Source: Plantactinospora endophytica (GTDB taxonomy: Bacteria; Actinomycetota; Actinomycetes; Mycobacteriales; Micromonosporaceae). From it: a stretch of 64,000 bases of DNA. Below are positions 15,846-24,537 of this stretch, in pieces (positions within the stretch are counted from its first letter, which is position 1; each line of letters begins with the position of its first letter). Position numbers and translations under genes: made by a program. The stretch covers positions 1 through 64,000 of the forward strand of contig NZ_BONW01000010.1 in NCBI RefSeq assembly GCF_016862915.1, in the 5' to 3' direction. Under the pieces are notes generated by a model, which was not told the origin of the DNA, did not search any database, and saw nothing but the letters and a program-made list of their open reading frames with translations.

Positions 15846-17027
15846 ATGGCGAGCGCGGCCGACGGACCGGAGGCAAGCCGCAACATGTCCTGGTCGGCCG
15901 CCCGTGCGCTGGCCGCGCGGCTACCCGACCCGCTCAAGGCGGAGCGGGTCGAGCTGTCCGCCTCGGCCGGACGGGTCCTCGCCTCGGCCGCGTACGCCGT
16001 CCTCGCCGCGCCTCCGTTCGACGCGGCGGCGATGGACGGCTTCGCGGTGCGCGGGACCGGCCCGTGGCGGATCGTGGGCCGGGTGCTGGCCGGCGGTTCG
16101 GCCTGGTCGGGCACGCTGACCGACGGCGACGCCGTCGAAATCGCGACCGGAGCAGTGGTACCGGTCGGAGCCGAGGCGGTCGTCCCGTACGAGCAGTGCC
16201 GTCGCGACGGCCGTCTCGTGACCGCCGAGCGCGACACCCGTCGGCACATCAGGAGGGCCGGCGAGGACGCGTTGCCGGGGGACGAACTCGCCCCGGCCGG
16301 CCGGCGGGTGTCGGCCACCCTCCTAGCTGCGGCGGCGCAGGCCGGCCTGGACGAACTCTCGGTGCACCGGCGTCCCCGGGTCGCTTTGCTGATCACCGGG
16401 GACGAGGTCGTGCTGCACGGCCGGCCCGGCCCCGGCCAGGTCCGGGACGCCCTGGCGCCGGTGGTCACCGCCCTGGTCACCCGGGCCGGCGGCGAGGTCG
16501 TCGAGCACCGGCTGCTCGCCGACCACCCCGAGGCGCTGCGCGACGCGATCGGCGCGACGCAGCAGGTCGACGTCGTGGTGATCACCGGATCGTCCTCGGC
16601 CGGCGCCGCCGACCACCTGCGCGGTGTGCTCGCCACCCTGGGCGCGTACTGGCACGTCGACGGGGTCGCCTGCCGCCCCGGACGACCGCAGTCCCTCGCC
16701 AGCACCGCCGACGGCAGGTGGATCGTCGGCCTGCCCGGCAATCCGTTCGCCGGGCTGGTCGCCGGACTGACGATCCTGGAGCCGCTCGTCGCCGCCATGG
16801 CCGGGCGTACCCCGCCGGCACCAGTCGTGCTGCCGGTCACCGGAGACGCCACACCACACCCGCACGGCGTACGGCTGGTACCCGTCCGCGTCGGGCAGCG
16901 GCACGCGGAGGTCGTACCCGGCGCCCGTTCGGGCAGCCTGCGGATCGCCGCCGTGGCGGACGCCCTCGCCGTCCTCGATCCGAACTGGCGCAGCGGAACC
17001 ACCGCCGAACTGCTCACACCGCCCTGA
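15846..17027 (+). CDS. moeA: Molybdopterin molybdotransferase
   Basis: Inserts molybdenum into molybdopterin, the last step of cofactor synthesis, in the cytosol; 393 residues. Recognised by FDAAAMDGFAVRG near residue 60 (the MDG(Y/F)A motif), the domain 3 opening VALLITGDEVV, the catalytic-loop GSSSAGAADHLRGVLA in place of TGGVSxGxxD, and LPGNPFAGLVAGL. The third-domain motif is unusual in having SSSAGAAD instead of the more common GGVSVGxYD, but the aspartate is kept. C-terminal domain IV is short. ATG at 15846 is chosen; GTG at 15831 is an alternative. The last codons and stop are duplicated downstream (17010-17065). Confidence 0.85.
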   Translation: MASAADGPEASRNMSWSAARALAARLPDPLKAERVELSASAGRVLASAAYAVLAAPPFDAAAMDGFAVRGTGPWRIVGRVLAGGSAWSGTLTDGDAVEIATGAVVPVGAEAVVPYEQCRRDGRLVTAERDTRRHIRRAGEDALPGDELAPAGRRVSATLLAAAAQAGLDELSVHRRPRVALLITGDEVVLHGRPGPGQVRDALAPVVTALVTRAGGEVVEHRLLADHPEALRDAIGATQQVDVVVITGSSSAGAADHLRGVLATLGAYWHVDGVACRPGRPQSLASTADGRWIVGLPGNPFAGLVAGLTILEPLVAAMAGRTPPAPVVLPVTGDATPHPHGVRLVPVRVGQRHAEVVPGARSGSLRIAAVADALAVLDPNWRSGTTAELLTPP

Positions 17028-17065
17028 CCAGACCGTACTGCTCACACCACCCTGACCAGACCGTC
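17010..17065. repeat. 28-bp repeat duplicating the moeA 3' end
   Basis: Copy 1 (17010-17037) carries the last five codons and the stop of moeA (CTGCTCACACCGCCCTGACC onward). Copy 2 (17038-17065) repeats it with two changes. Confidence 0.85.
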
Positions 17066-17120
17066 CGAGCGAGCCCGGCGGGTCGCCGGCAGCCGGGGCG
17101 TGGGTGTCGGAGGTCGGTCC

Positions 17121-17126
17121 TAGACT
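17121..17126 (+). promoter_or_regulatory. -10 box of leaderless sORF-DUF4132 transcript
   Basis: TAGACT sits eight bases before the ATG at 17135. The spacing fits a transcript starting at or next to that ATG. Confidence 0.45.
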
Positions 17127-17134
17127 GCGGCGCC

Positions 17135-17197
17135 ATGATGGAACGGGACATCCTCGACGAGACGATCGCGGAGCAGCGGCAGCGGGTCGGCCGCTGA
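17135..17197 (+). CDS. 20-residue open frame coupled to DUF4132 gene
   Basis: ATG at 17135 opens a 20-codon frame (MMERDILDETIAEQRQRVGR), acidic then basic. Its TGA overlaps the ATG of the DUF4132 gene as TGATG. The -10-like TAGACT just upstream has the spacing of a leaderless start, whereas the DUF4132 ATG at 17197 has only weak ribosome-site character (GCAGCGG). It may be a leader peptide whose translation opens the next gene. No family recognised. Confidence 0.4.
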   Translation: MMERDILDETIAEQRQRVGR

Positions 17198-19797
17198 TGT
17201 CCACGGTGGAGCCGTTGACGCTGATGTCGGTGCCGCTGTCGCCGTACGCGGCCACGCTGGTGCGCCGGATGACCGACCCGGAGCAGCAGGCCGGGGCGGG
17301 CGTCGGACAGCCGGTGGAGCTGTCCCGGGTCGGTGACCGGGAGTTCGGGGTACTGCTGGCGGTCGCCTGCGGCCTGCCGCGTCGGGAGTCGGGTGTTCAG
17401 CATCCGGGCTGGGCGGTGCGCTGGGTGGTCGAGCAGGCGCTACGGGAGCGGCAGCCCCGGTTCACTCCCGAGTCGTGCGCGGCACTGCTGGCGGCGCACG
17501 CCGGTCGGGCCGGAGCCGAGCCGTACGCGGTGAACCCGCTGCTGGCCATCGGCACATTGCTCCGCTGCGACGGCCCGTGGCCGGCGTCGGCGGCACGTTC
17601 GGCAGGTGTCATCGCCCGGAGTGTGCTCGGGCACGGTCAGGTGGCGCAGCCGTACGCGGTCGCCGCGCTGGCCGGGCTGGCCGGTGGGCTCACCCGGGCG
17701 GCGCTGACCAGGCTCTTCGCCTGGTCGCTCGGCTCGCTCGCCCGGGAGGAGTTCGAGCTGCTGGCCAAGCTCGGGGTGACCGCCCAACTCCTGGTCGCCG
17801 AGGTCGGCCGGGACCGGTCCTACCTCAGCCCGCCGCAGCTTCCCGACGCCTGGCAGCGGCTGGCCGCCATCCCGGAGTACGTGTCGTTCGCCCGCCGGGC
17901 GCTCGAGGCCGCGCACGCCCGGGTCACCGCCATCCAGAGCGGGCGGCTGCCGTACGCGGCGGACAAGGCGTTCGGCAAGGACGAGGTGGAGCTGCTGGGC
18001 AGGGCCGCCCGGGTCGCGCTGCTCCGCGACGAGCCGTGGTTGCCGGAGTTGCTCCGCCCGCTGCTGCTCGGCGTCGCGGTCGCCCCGACCGGCGCCAACA
18101 CCCTGCCGTCGCAGGCACTGCTCTACGAACTGGCCCGGGCGGCCGGCGAGCAGCCCACGCCGGAGGCGCTGGCGGCGCTGGTCGCCGCCCGCGGCGTGGT
18201 CCGGCACAAGGGTGTGCCTAAGCAGCTCGACCGGATGCTGAAGCGGATCGAGCGCGGCCTGGCGGAGCGGCCCGACGCGGTGCTGCGGCTGCCCGACCTC
18301 GGCTTCGACGTCGACGGCGAGTGCACTGTGCGGGTCGGCGACCATCATGCGGTGCTGACGGCGTCGGAGGAGGTGCTGTTGCGCTGGCGACGCGCGGACG
18401 GGACGCACTCGGCGACGGTGCCGGCGGCGGTGCGGCGGGACCATCCGGATCGGCTGACCGAGTTGCGCGGCCGGGTCAAGCAGGCGAAGGACCAGCTCGC
18501 GGCGCTGGCCCGGACCCTGGAGGCGGGCTTTCCGGCGGCGTCGGCGCAGCCGTACCGGCAGTGGCGCGAGGGGTTGGCGGGCAACGGGCTCGGCTGGCAG
18601 CTCGCCCGGCGGCTGATCTGGGAGTTCCAGGACGCGTCCGGCCAGTGGCGGGCCGGGCTGCCGGACGACGCCTGGCGCCCAGGCCGGCCCGGCGAGCTCG
18701 ATGAACGTGGCGAGCCTGCTGGACGGGGCGGCCCTGCCGGACGCGGCGGGCCTGGTGAACGCGGCGGGCCTGGTGAACGCGGCGAGACTGCTGGACGAGC
18801 CGGGACTGGTGAAAGCCTGAAGCCCGGCGAGTCCGGTGAGTTCGGTGGAGCGGGCGAACTGTTCCGGGATGTCGCGGGGGCGCCGCTGCCGCCTCCCGGG
18901 CCCGACAGCCCGATCCGGCTCTGGCATCCGATCCGCGCTCGCGCCGACGAGGTCCGGGCCTGGCGGGACTCGCTGACCGAGCGCCGGTTGCGGCAGCCGC
19001 TCCGGCAGGCGTTCCGCGAGGTGTACCTGCTGACGCCCGCCGAAGAGGAGACCGGCGACCACTCGCTCCGGTTCGCCGCGCACGTCGTACACCACCGGCA
19101 GCTCTACGCGCTGCTCAAGGGGCGGGGCTGGACCACCGGGATGCTCGGCCCGTGGGACGGCGGGGACAGCACGCAGGCGTACCGGGTGCTGGTCGGCGGG
19201 ACGTGGCGGGTCGGGCTGCACCAGGACTACCTCGGCGAGGAGGAGGGGGTGGAGTGTGCCGCTACCGGCCGGGTGTGGTTCGAGCGGAGATCCGAGAGTG
19301 CCTGGCGGCCGGCAGCGCTGACCGAGGTGCCGGCGGAGCTGTTCAGCGAGGCGATGCGCGACGTGGACCTCTTCGTCGCGGTGACCTCGATCGCCGCTGA
19401 TCCACACTGGGCGGACACCCGGGCCGGGCACGTCGACTACTGGCGGGCCGAGAACAGCCGGGAACTGACCGCCACCGCGCGGGTACGCCGGGAGGCCCTG
19501 GCCGGGATCCTGCCCCGGACGAAGCTCGCCGACCGCTGCACCCTGACCGACCGCTATCTCGTCGTCCGGGGTGACCTCCGAACCTACAAGATCCATCTGG
19601 GTAGCGCGAACATCCTGATGGAACCGGACGACTCCTACCTGTGCATCGTGCCGGCCCGGCGGAAGACGTCCGGCGACATCTTCCTGCCGTTCGAGGAGGA
19701 CCGGCTCGGGCTGATCCTGAGCAAGGCGTTCCTGCTCGCCGACGACGCCCGGATCACCGACGCGTCGATCGTGGCGCAGTTGCGCCGACGACGGTGA
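17197..19797 (+). CDS. DUF4132 domain protein with repeat linker
   Basis: A large cytosolic protein of 866 residues of unknown function. The C-terminal 230 residues are the DUF4132 domain (LRQPLRQAFREVYLLTPAE to RKTSGDIFLPFEEDRLGLIL, a typical family ending). The N-terminal 480 residues are helical and Leu/Ala-rich. Between them, residues 500-545 form a Gly/Arg/Glu-rich low-complexity linker coded by six 18-base tandem units (18715-18822). DUF4132 proteins often sit with MolR-like or WGR-domain proteins and are linked to molybdate or stress genes in some annotations; nearby moeA may be coincidence. No signal peptide or membrane segment. Confidence 0.85.
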   Translation: MSTVEPLTLMSVPLSPYAATLVRRMTDPEQQAGAGVGQPVELSRVGDREFGVLLAVACGLPRRESGVQHPGWAVRWVVEQALRERQPRFTPESCAALLAAHAGRAGAEPYAVNPLLAIGTLLRCDGPWPASAARSAGVIARSVLGHGQVAQPYAVAALAGLAGGLTRAALTRLFAWSLGSLAREEFELLAKLGVTAQLLVAEVGRDRSYLSPPQLPDAWQRLAAIPEYVSFARRALEAAHARVTAIQSGRLPYAADKAFGKDEVELLGRAARVALLRDEPWLPELLRPLLLGVAVAPTGANTLPSQALLYELARAAGEQPTPEALAALVAARGVVRHKGVPKQLDRMLKRIERGLAERPDAVLRLPDLGFDVDGECTVRVGDHHAVLTASEEVLLRWRRADGTHSATVPAAVRRDHPDRLTELRGRVKQAKDQLAALARTLEAGFPAASAQPYRQWREGLAGNGLGWQLARRLIWEFQDASGQWRAGLPDDAWRPGRPGELDERGEPAGRGGPAGRGGPGERGGPGERGETAGRAGTGESLKPGESGEFGGAGELFRDVAGAPLPPPGPDSPIRLWHPIRARADEVRAWRDSLTERRLRQPLRQAFREVYLLTPAEEETGDHSLRFAAHVVHHRQLYALLKGRGWTTGMLGPWDGGDSTQAYRVLVGGTWRVGLHQDYLGEEEGVECAATGRVWFERRSESAWRPAALTEVPAELFSEAMRDVDLFVAVTSIAADPHWADTRAGHVDYWRAENSRELTATARVRREALAGILPRTKLADRCTLTDRYLVVRGDLRTYKIHLGSANILMEPDDSYLCIVPARRKTSGDIFLPFEEDRLGLILSKAFLLADDARITDASIVAQLRRRR
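18715..18822 (+). repeat. 18-bp coding array in the DUF4132 gene
   Basis: Six units of 18 bases, starting CCTGCTGGACGGGGCGGC and drifting through CCTGGTGAACGCGGCGGG. They encode a GRGGPA/GERGGP hexapeptide linker. The unit length preserves the frame. Confidence 0.85.
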
Positions 19798-19829
19798 TCC
19801 GGGCGCCCCGTGCGCGCGACCGTGCCTCC

Positions 19830-19937
19830 ACCCAAGGGAGACGGTGCCCTCACCCGAGGGAGCACGGTGCCCTCACCCGAGGGAGACGGCGCCGGCAGCC
19901 GGGAGGTGGACGGTGCCTACACCCGGGAGGTGAAGGT
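19830..19937. repeat. Five-unit array reaching into the secreted protein gene
   Basis: About five units of 22-24 bases: ACCCAAGGGAGACGGTGCCC, ACCCGAGGGAGCACGGTGCC, ACCCGAGGGAGACGGCGCCG, AGCCGGGAGGTGGACGGTGC, ACCCGGGAGGTGAAGGTC. The last unit overlaps the final codons of the minus-strand secreted protein whose stop is at 19917-19919. Confidence 0.75.
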
Positions 19938-21017
19938 CGAGAGGAAGCTGTGTGGAGCCGGGCTGCCGGTGTTGTCGAAACAGATCGTGTCGACCTCGGC
20001 GGCCGGAGCGGCGGTGAGCTTCCACGGCTGGGTCAGGTGACAGTAGTTCGAGCCGGAGCCGTACGCGGTGACCTGGGCGTGTGTCTCCTTCTCCGTCAGG
20101 AACGGGTACGTGACCAGGTAACGGCCGGCCGGGACGACCGGGGCGACCGAGTTGAAGCCGAACCCGCCGGCCGGATAGTTCCAGTTGGTCTGCAACGCTC
20201 CCACCGAGAAGAAGTAACCGGTGTACTTCGGTGGCCCGAACGAGCCGTAGACGGCCCGCTCGCGGTGGTACGAGAGGGTGAACTCGCTGTTCACCGGCGC
20301 ACCGGCCGAGTCGAAGCAGGTGACGTACGCGATGATGTCGGCCCCGCTCGGACCCCAGCGGGCGACCTTGCAGCGGCGCGGTCCGGCGTTCGGCTGCACC
20401 GCCGTCACCTGGAGGTTGCCGGCGAACGTGCCCGCCACCCCGACCCCGCCGAGCCGGACCTCGTAGATCCCGACCCCGACCGGCGCCACGGCCACGCCGC
20501 CACCGACCGAGTTGTACGCCTGCACGATCGCCGCCGGTCCCCACTGGAGCCAGGCGTGACTGCCGTTGACCGGTGGCAGCACCCCGGAGCTGTACGTCCA
20601 GAGCACCGTGAACTGGGTGTCGTCCCGGTCGCCGCCCGGCTTGTGGCACTGCACGTCGACGAGCTCGTCCGCCCCCGACTGGCCCCAGCGGACGATCTCG
20701 CAGTAGTGCCCGGTCCGGTTGACCGGAGTGACGTGCACGTTGCCGCGTGATCCGGTACCCACCTGGGGGAACCTGATCAGATAGCGTCCGGGTGCCTGCC
20801 GCAGCCCCTCGGCGAACAGGGCCGGGAAGGCGGTCTTCCAGCTACCCCACTGCCGGGTCGGGTCGAGCACGGTCCAGACCGGCATGATCGGATTGTCGAC
20901 GTACGCGAAGCCGAACCGGTCGGCGGTGGCGGCCTGGCTCGGCGCGGGCGGGCCGAGCACGGTGGCCGCCAGGGCGGCGACCAGGGACACGGCGAGGATG
21001 CGGGGACGGAGTCGCAT
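19917..21017 (-). CDS. Secreted protein with three internal repeats
   Basis: A 366-residue exported protein. Residues 1-30 are a Sec signal peptide (basic start, hydrophobic core LAVSLVAALAATVL, AXA site at PSQAA). The mature part has three repeats of about 100-110 residues, each with a conserved pair of cysteines, one in a (Y/R)C-x(4-7)-W-x(2)-SGAD-like block and one in a V-x-C-(F/H) strand (for example EIVRWGQSGADELVDVQC and KVARWGPSGADIIAYVTC). Each repeat starts with an aromatic- and Gly-rich GRYL(I/V)xxP strand. They look like beta-sandwich modules with one disulphide each. The ATG at 21017 follows GGAGGGGAG. I do not know the function. Confidence 0.8.
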   Translation of the reverse strand: MRLRPRILAVSLVAALAATVLGPPAPSQAATADRFGFAYVDNPIMPVWTVLDPTRQWGSWKTAFPALFAEGLRQAPGRYLIRFPQVGTGSRGNVHVTPVNRTGHYCEIVRWGQSGADELVDVQCHKPGGDRDDTQFTVLWTYSSGVLPPVNGSHAWLQWGPAAIVQAYNSVGGGVAVAPVGVGIYEVRLGGVGVAGTFAGNLQVTAVQPNAGPRRCKVARWGPSGADIIAYVTCFDSAGAPVNSEFTLSYHRERAVYGSFGPPKYTGYFFSVGALQTNWNYPAGGFGFNSVAPVVPAGRYLVTYPFLTEKETHAQVTAYGSGSNYCHLTQPWKLTAAPAAEVDTICFDNTGSPAPHSFLSTFTSRV

Positions 21018-21359
21018 CTCCCCTCCAATCGGGGTGGTTCGATGTGTGCCCCGGAGTGTGCGGCTCCCTCCGTGCCGGCCGCTGTCGGCTCCCCGGCAGT
21101 CGACGCGCGGCAGCGCCAAAACCCATCTGCGGCGTAGCCGGAATATGCAGCGGTATCCGGACCGTGGCGGGAGGGCGGCGATGCGTGCCGGTTGCCGCCG
21201 ACATAACCGCATCGGTGCCCGGTGGTGGCCCGGCCGCCGCCGTCGGGCCAGCAGCCGTTCACCGCTCGACCCTGTCCGCTCCGGGCGGGGGACCGGCACA
21301 CCCGCACCCGCAGACCACGGAGCGGCGGCAAACCGGGAAGAGGATCTTCCTTGTGGTGC
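21018..21359. other. 342-bp gap with no supported feature
   Basis: Between the secreted-protein start and the LLM enzyme stop. Only the GGAGGGGAG ribosome site at its left edge is clear. I see no gene, hairpin with a perfect stem, or repeat array. Confidence 0.5.
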
Positions 21360-22373
21360 CTACGGCTGCCAGCCGAGCGCCGGGCCGAGCCGGGTCGCCA
21401 TGTCGGTGAGGATCTGCACGTAGTCGTCGTGTCCGAAGGTGAACGGCAGGGCGAACGCCACCTCGTCCACCTCCCGGAACGCGGGGTGCGCGTGGAGCCG
21501 CTCGGCGATTTCCTCGGACGTGCCGACGAGGTCCGGCGCGAACATCATCCGGGCCGGCCCCTGCGGTTCAGCGGTACGTGGGGTGCGCTTGGCGGCGTAC
21601 TCCTGGTATTTCGCGCGCTGTTCGGGGGAGGCGCTGTCGGTAGGGATGACGACGAGTCCCTGGGAGACCCGGGCGTGCTCGCCGTCCGGGTGGTGGGCGC
21701 GGAAGGTCCGGATGTGCGAGAGCTGGATCTCGGCGAAGTCCTCGGACTCCTCCGCCTTGACGACACTGCTGGTCAGGAAGTTCATCCCGTGCTCGCCGGC
21801 CCACCGCGCGGAGCGCAGGCTTCCGCCGCCGTACCACATCCGCTGGCCGAGGCCCTTGGAGTGCGGCTGGACCCGGTCGGAGTACACCTCGAAGCCCTCG
21901 ACACCACTGAAATCGCTGGCCGGCTCACCCCGGACGAAGTCCAGCAGCCGGCGTACCCGTTGGTAGCTGAAGTCCTCGACGTCGGCGGTCTCCGGATAGA
22001 GCGCCGGCTTCACCCGGTCGTAGTGCATCGGCGGGCCGACGCTGACGCCCGGATTCAACCGGCCACCGGATAGCAGGTCGACCGTCGCCAGGTCCTCGGC
22101 CAGACGCAGCGGATTCTCCCAGCCGAGCGGGATGACGGCGGTGCCCAGCTCGATCCGGCTGGTGCGCTGCGACGCCGCCGCCAGCACGGCGACCGGGGAC
22201 GAGATCCCGTACTGGAGATGGCGGTGCCGTACCCAGGCGCTGTCGAAGCCCAGTCGCTCGCCCAGCTCGATCATCTCCAGCGTCGCCTCGTGGCCCGACC
22301 GGGGGTCGGCGCCGTCGAACAGCCCGATGGTGAGGAAGCCCAGCTTCCGCAGGGGTTTCGAGGTCGGCGGCAC
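21360..22373 (-). CDS. LLM class flavin-dependent monooxygenase-like protein
   Basis: A luciferase-like flavin-dependent oxidoreductase of 337 residues. The barrel is recognised from LGFLTIGLFD at strand 1, GFDSAWVRHRHL, the SRIELGTAVIPLGWENPLRLAEDLATVDLLSGGRL core (FMN or F420 contact region), and the C-terminal VGTSEEIAERL motif. It likely uses FMN or the actinobacterial cofactor F420. Start GTG at 22373 after GGATGGGAG. A pair of adjacent 36/37-base and 21-base duplications lies upstream of it. Substrate unknown. Confidence 0.88.
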   Translation of the reverse strand: MPPTSKPLRKLGFLTIGLFDGADPRSGHEATLEMIELGERLGFDSAWVRHRHLQYGISSPVAVLAAASQRTSRIELGTAVIPLGWENPLRLAEDLATVDLLSGGRLNPGVSVGPPMHYDRVKPALYPETADVEDFSYQRVRRLLDFVRGEPASDFSGVEGFEVYSDRVQPHSKGLGQRMWYGGGSLRSARWAGEHGMNFLTSSVVKAEESEDFAEIQLSHIRTFRAHHPDGEHARVSQGLVVIPTDSASPEQRAKYQEYAAKRTPRTAEPQGPARMMFAPDLVGTSEEIAERLHAHPAFREVDEVAFALPFTFGHDDYVQILTDMATRLGPALGWQP

Positions 22374-22436
22374 GGGGTTCTCCCATCCTGCACGGTGTCG
22401 TGCGTCGGAGTTCGCGGCGGGCTTGCTGCCGCAAGT

Positions 22437-22550
22437 CTGCCCCTTGATCAGCGGGCATGTCGCGCCCGTTCGTCTGCCCCTTGATCAGCGGCATGTCGCG
22501 CCCGTTCGCAGGACAGCGCACGGATGTCGCAGGACAGCGCACGGAGGAGG
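22437..22550. repeat. Two abutting tandem duplications (37 bp and 21 bp)
   Basis: CTGCCCCTTGATCAGCGGGC-type units at 22437-22473 and 22474-22509 are followed directly by AGGACAGCGCACGGATGTCGC (22510-22530) and AGGACAGCGCACGGAGGAGG (22531-22550). Two unrelated duplications sit side by side. The rest of the 22374-22788 gap shows nothing else clear. Confidence 0.85.
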
Positions 22551-22788
22551 TCCAGCTCTCGGCCGAGCTTCGGTGATCATGGCACGAGCCGCCCGACCGG
22601 GTGACCGGGGGCGGCTCGGCGGGAGGGGCCCGTGGCGCGACGGGCAGCGTGTCGAGGCTGCCGAACATGATGATCGAGTGTCGGGATCACCTCTGTGTGT
22701 TGCGTCCGTTGTGAGAGGGTTTGCCGGATAGGGTGCCCGGTACTCCGGGAGCACCGCGTCAACCAACGACGTCGACGGGGGCCGACAG

Positions 22789-23277
22789 ATGAGGTGGCTG
22801 ATCGGAGCAACGGCAGTGGCCGCCGGTGGGTTGGTCATCCGGCGGTTGCGCGGCAGATCCGGTCGAGGCGACGGGCAGTGGCCACCGCGGCTGCCCGGCC
22901 GGCGGAGGCCACGCTGGCACGTCGCCACGGTGAACCGACCGGCGGAGACGATCGGCGCCGACGGGCGACTGCCCGAGCCGTTGACCGGGCTCGGTGACGC
23001 CGTGGAGATCCAGGTGCGGCCGGCGGCCGGCAACCGGGGTACCGAGATCGCTGTACGACTCCGGGACGGCGCCCGACTCCCCGCCTCGGCAGCCGTGCGG
23101 CGGGCCGTGGGGCGGGACCCCGACCAGGCGATCCGGGCCGCGCTGCGGGAGGCGAAGCAGCTTCTCGAAACCAGCGAGGTCCTGCATCCGGACGCACCGC
23201 CGACCACCGAGTCGACCCCGCTGAACCAACCGCTCCAGGCTGTCACCAGAGACGGGAACCGGGAGGGCCGGCTGTGA
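22789..23277 (+). CDS. Small membrane-anchored protein related to SRPBCC/cyclase neighbours
   Basis: A 162-residue protein with one N-terminal hydrophobic segment (residues 3-18, MRWLIGATAVAAGGLVIRRL) and a soluble domain. The soluble part (RWHVATVNRP...LPEPLTGLGDAVEIQVRPA...RDPDQAIRAALREAKQLLETSEV) resembles the tail of actinobacterial SRPBCC (polyketide cyclase-like) proteins that sit beside zinc alcohol dehydrogenases, but is shorter. It overlaps the next gene in a GTGA junction, so the two are co-translated. Function unknown; a partner or membrane tether for the dehydrogenase is possible. Confidence 0.75.
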   Translation: MRWLIGATAVAAGGLVIRRLRGRSGRGDGQWPPRLPGRRRPRWHVATVNRPAETIGADGRLPEPLTGLGDAVEIQVRPAAGNRGTEIAVRLRDGARLPASAAVRRAVGRDPDQAIRAALREAKQLLETSEVLHPDAPPTTESTPLNQPLQAVTRDGNREGRL

Positions 23278-24449
23278 AGGCGCTGGTGTGGGAAGGGGCC
23301 AACGAGGTCGCCGTCCGGCAGGTGCCGGATCCGCAGATTCGCAACGAGCAGGACGCGATCGTACGGGTGCGCCGCACTGTGACCTGCGGGTCGGACCTGC
23401 ACCTGCTCGGCGGGTACGTGCCGTTCATGGAGCGCGGGGACGTCCTCGGGCACGAGTTCCTCGGCGAGATCGTCGAGGTTGGCCCGCAGGTACGCAACCA
23501 CAGGGTCGGCGACCGGGTCGTGGTCTGCTCGTTCATCTCCTGCGGCAAGTGCTGGTACTGCCAGCAACAGCAGTTCTCGTTGTGCGACAACGGAAACACG
23601 AACCCGGCGATCACCGAGAACGTGTGGGGTTCCGCGCCCGGAGGCTGCTACGGCTACTCGCACGCACTCGGCGGGTTCGCCGGCAGCCACGCCGAGTACA
23701 TCCGGATCCCCTACGCCGACCAGGGTGCCTTCACCGTGCCGGAAGGGGTGAGCGACGAGCGGGCGTTGTTCGCCTCCGACTCCGCGCCGACCGGCTGGAT
23801 GGGCGCGGACCTCGGCGGGGTCAAGCCGGGCGACGTCGTCGCGGTCTGGGGCGCCGGTGCGGTCGGCCAGCTCGCGGCCCGCGCGTCCGTACTGCTCGGC
23901 GCCGAGCGGGTGATCGTGATCGACCGGCTCGACAACCGGCTCGAGATGACGCGGCGGCACATCGGCGTCGAGACGCTCAACTACGAACAGGACGACATCG
24001 GCGCCGAGCTGCTGGAACGCAGCGGCGGCCGGGGGCCGGACGTCTGCATCGAGGCGGTCGGGATGGAGTCGCACAGCGGCGGCCCGCAACTCTGGTACGA
24101 CCAGGTCAAGCAGCAGTTGCGGATCGAGACGGACCGCCCGGTGGCCGCCAGGGAGGCGATCTACCACTGCCGCAAGGGCGGCAGCGTCTTCGTGCTGGGT
24201 GTCTTCGCCGGCATGGTGGACAAGTTCCCGCTCGGCGCGCTGATGAACAAGGGGCTGACCCTGCGGGGCGCGCAGCAGCACGGGCAGCGGTACATCCCGA
24301 TGCTGCTGGAGCGGATGGCCCGGGGTGAGCTGGTCACGGAGCATCTTGGCACGCACACCATGCCGCTGGACGAGGCGCCGCGCGGGTACGAGTTGTTCAA
24401 GCAGAAACTCGACGGCTGCGTACGGGCCGTCTTCGAGCCAGCCGCCTGA
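23274..24449 (+). CDS. Zinc-dependent alcohol dehydrogenase (FdhA-like)
   Basis: A 391-residue zinc dehydrogenase of the formaldehyde/threonine dehydrogenase type. Catalytic zinc ligands are in TCGSDLHLLGG and GHEFLGEI; structural zinc ligands are in SCGKCWYCQQQQFSLC. The nucleotide fold has VWGAGAVGQLAARASVLLGA and VIVIDRLDNRL, an Asp indicating NAD. A long insertion after residue 120 and the C-terminal LDGCVRAVFEP are usual in this subfamily. GTG start overlaps the upstream stop by four bases. The immediate substrate is unknown; glutathione- or mycothiol-independent aldehyde/alcohol conversion is plausible. Confidence 0.9.
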   Translation: MKALVWEGANEVAVRQVPDPQIRNEQDAIVRVRRTVTCGSDLHLLGGYVPFMERGDVLGHEFLGEIVEVGPQVRNHRVGDRVVVCSFISCGKCWYCQQQQFSLCDNGNTNPAITENVWGSAPGGCYGYSHALGGFAGSHAEYIRIPYADQGAFTVPEGVSDERALFASDSAPTGWMGADLGGVKPGDVVAVWGAGAVGQLAARASVLLGAERVIVIDRLDNRLEMTRRHIGVETLNYEQDDIGAELLERSGGRGPDVCIEAVGMESHSGGPQLWYDQVKQQLRIETDRPVAAREAIYHCRKGGSVFVLGVFAGMVDKFPLGALMNKGLTLRGAQQHGQRYIPMLLERMARGELVTEHLGTHTMPLDEAPRGYELFKQKLDGCVRAVFEPAA

Positions 24450-24537
24450 AGCCCGCGGTGCCTGGCACTCCCGTCCGCCGGGCGGTCTGTCGTACCCGTC
24501 CGGCAGGATGCGCGGAGACGACACGAGGGAGTGCCCG

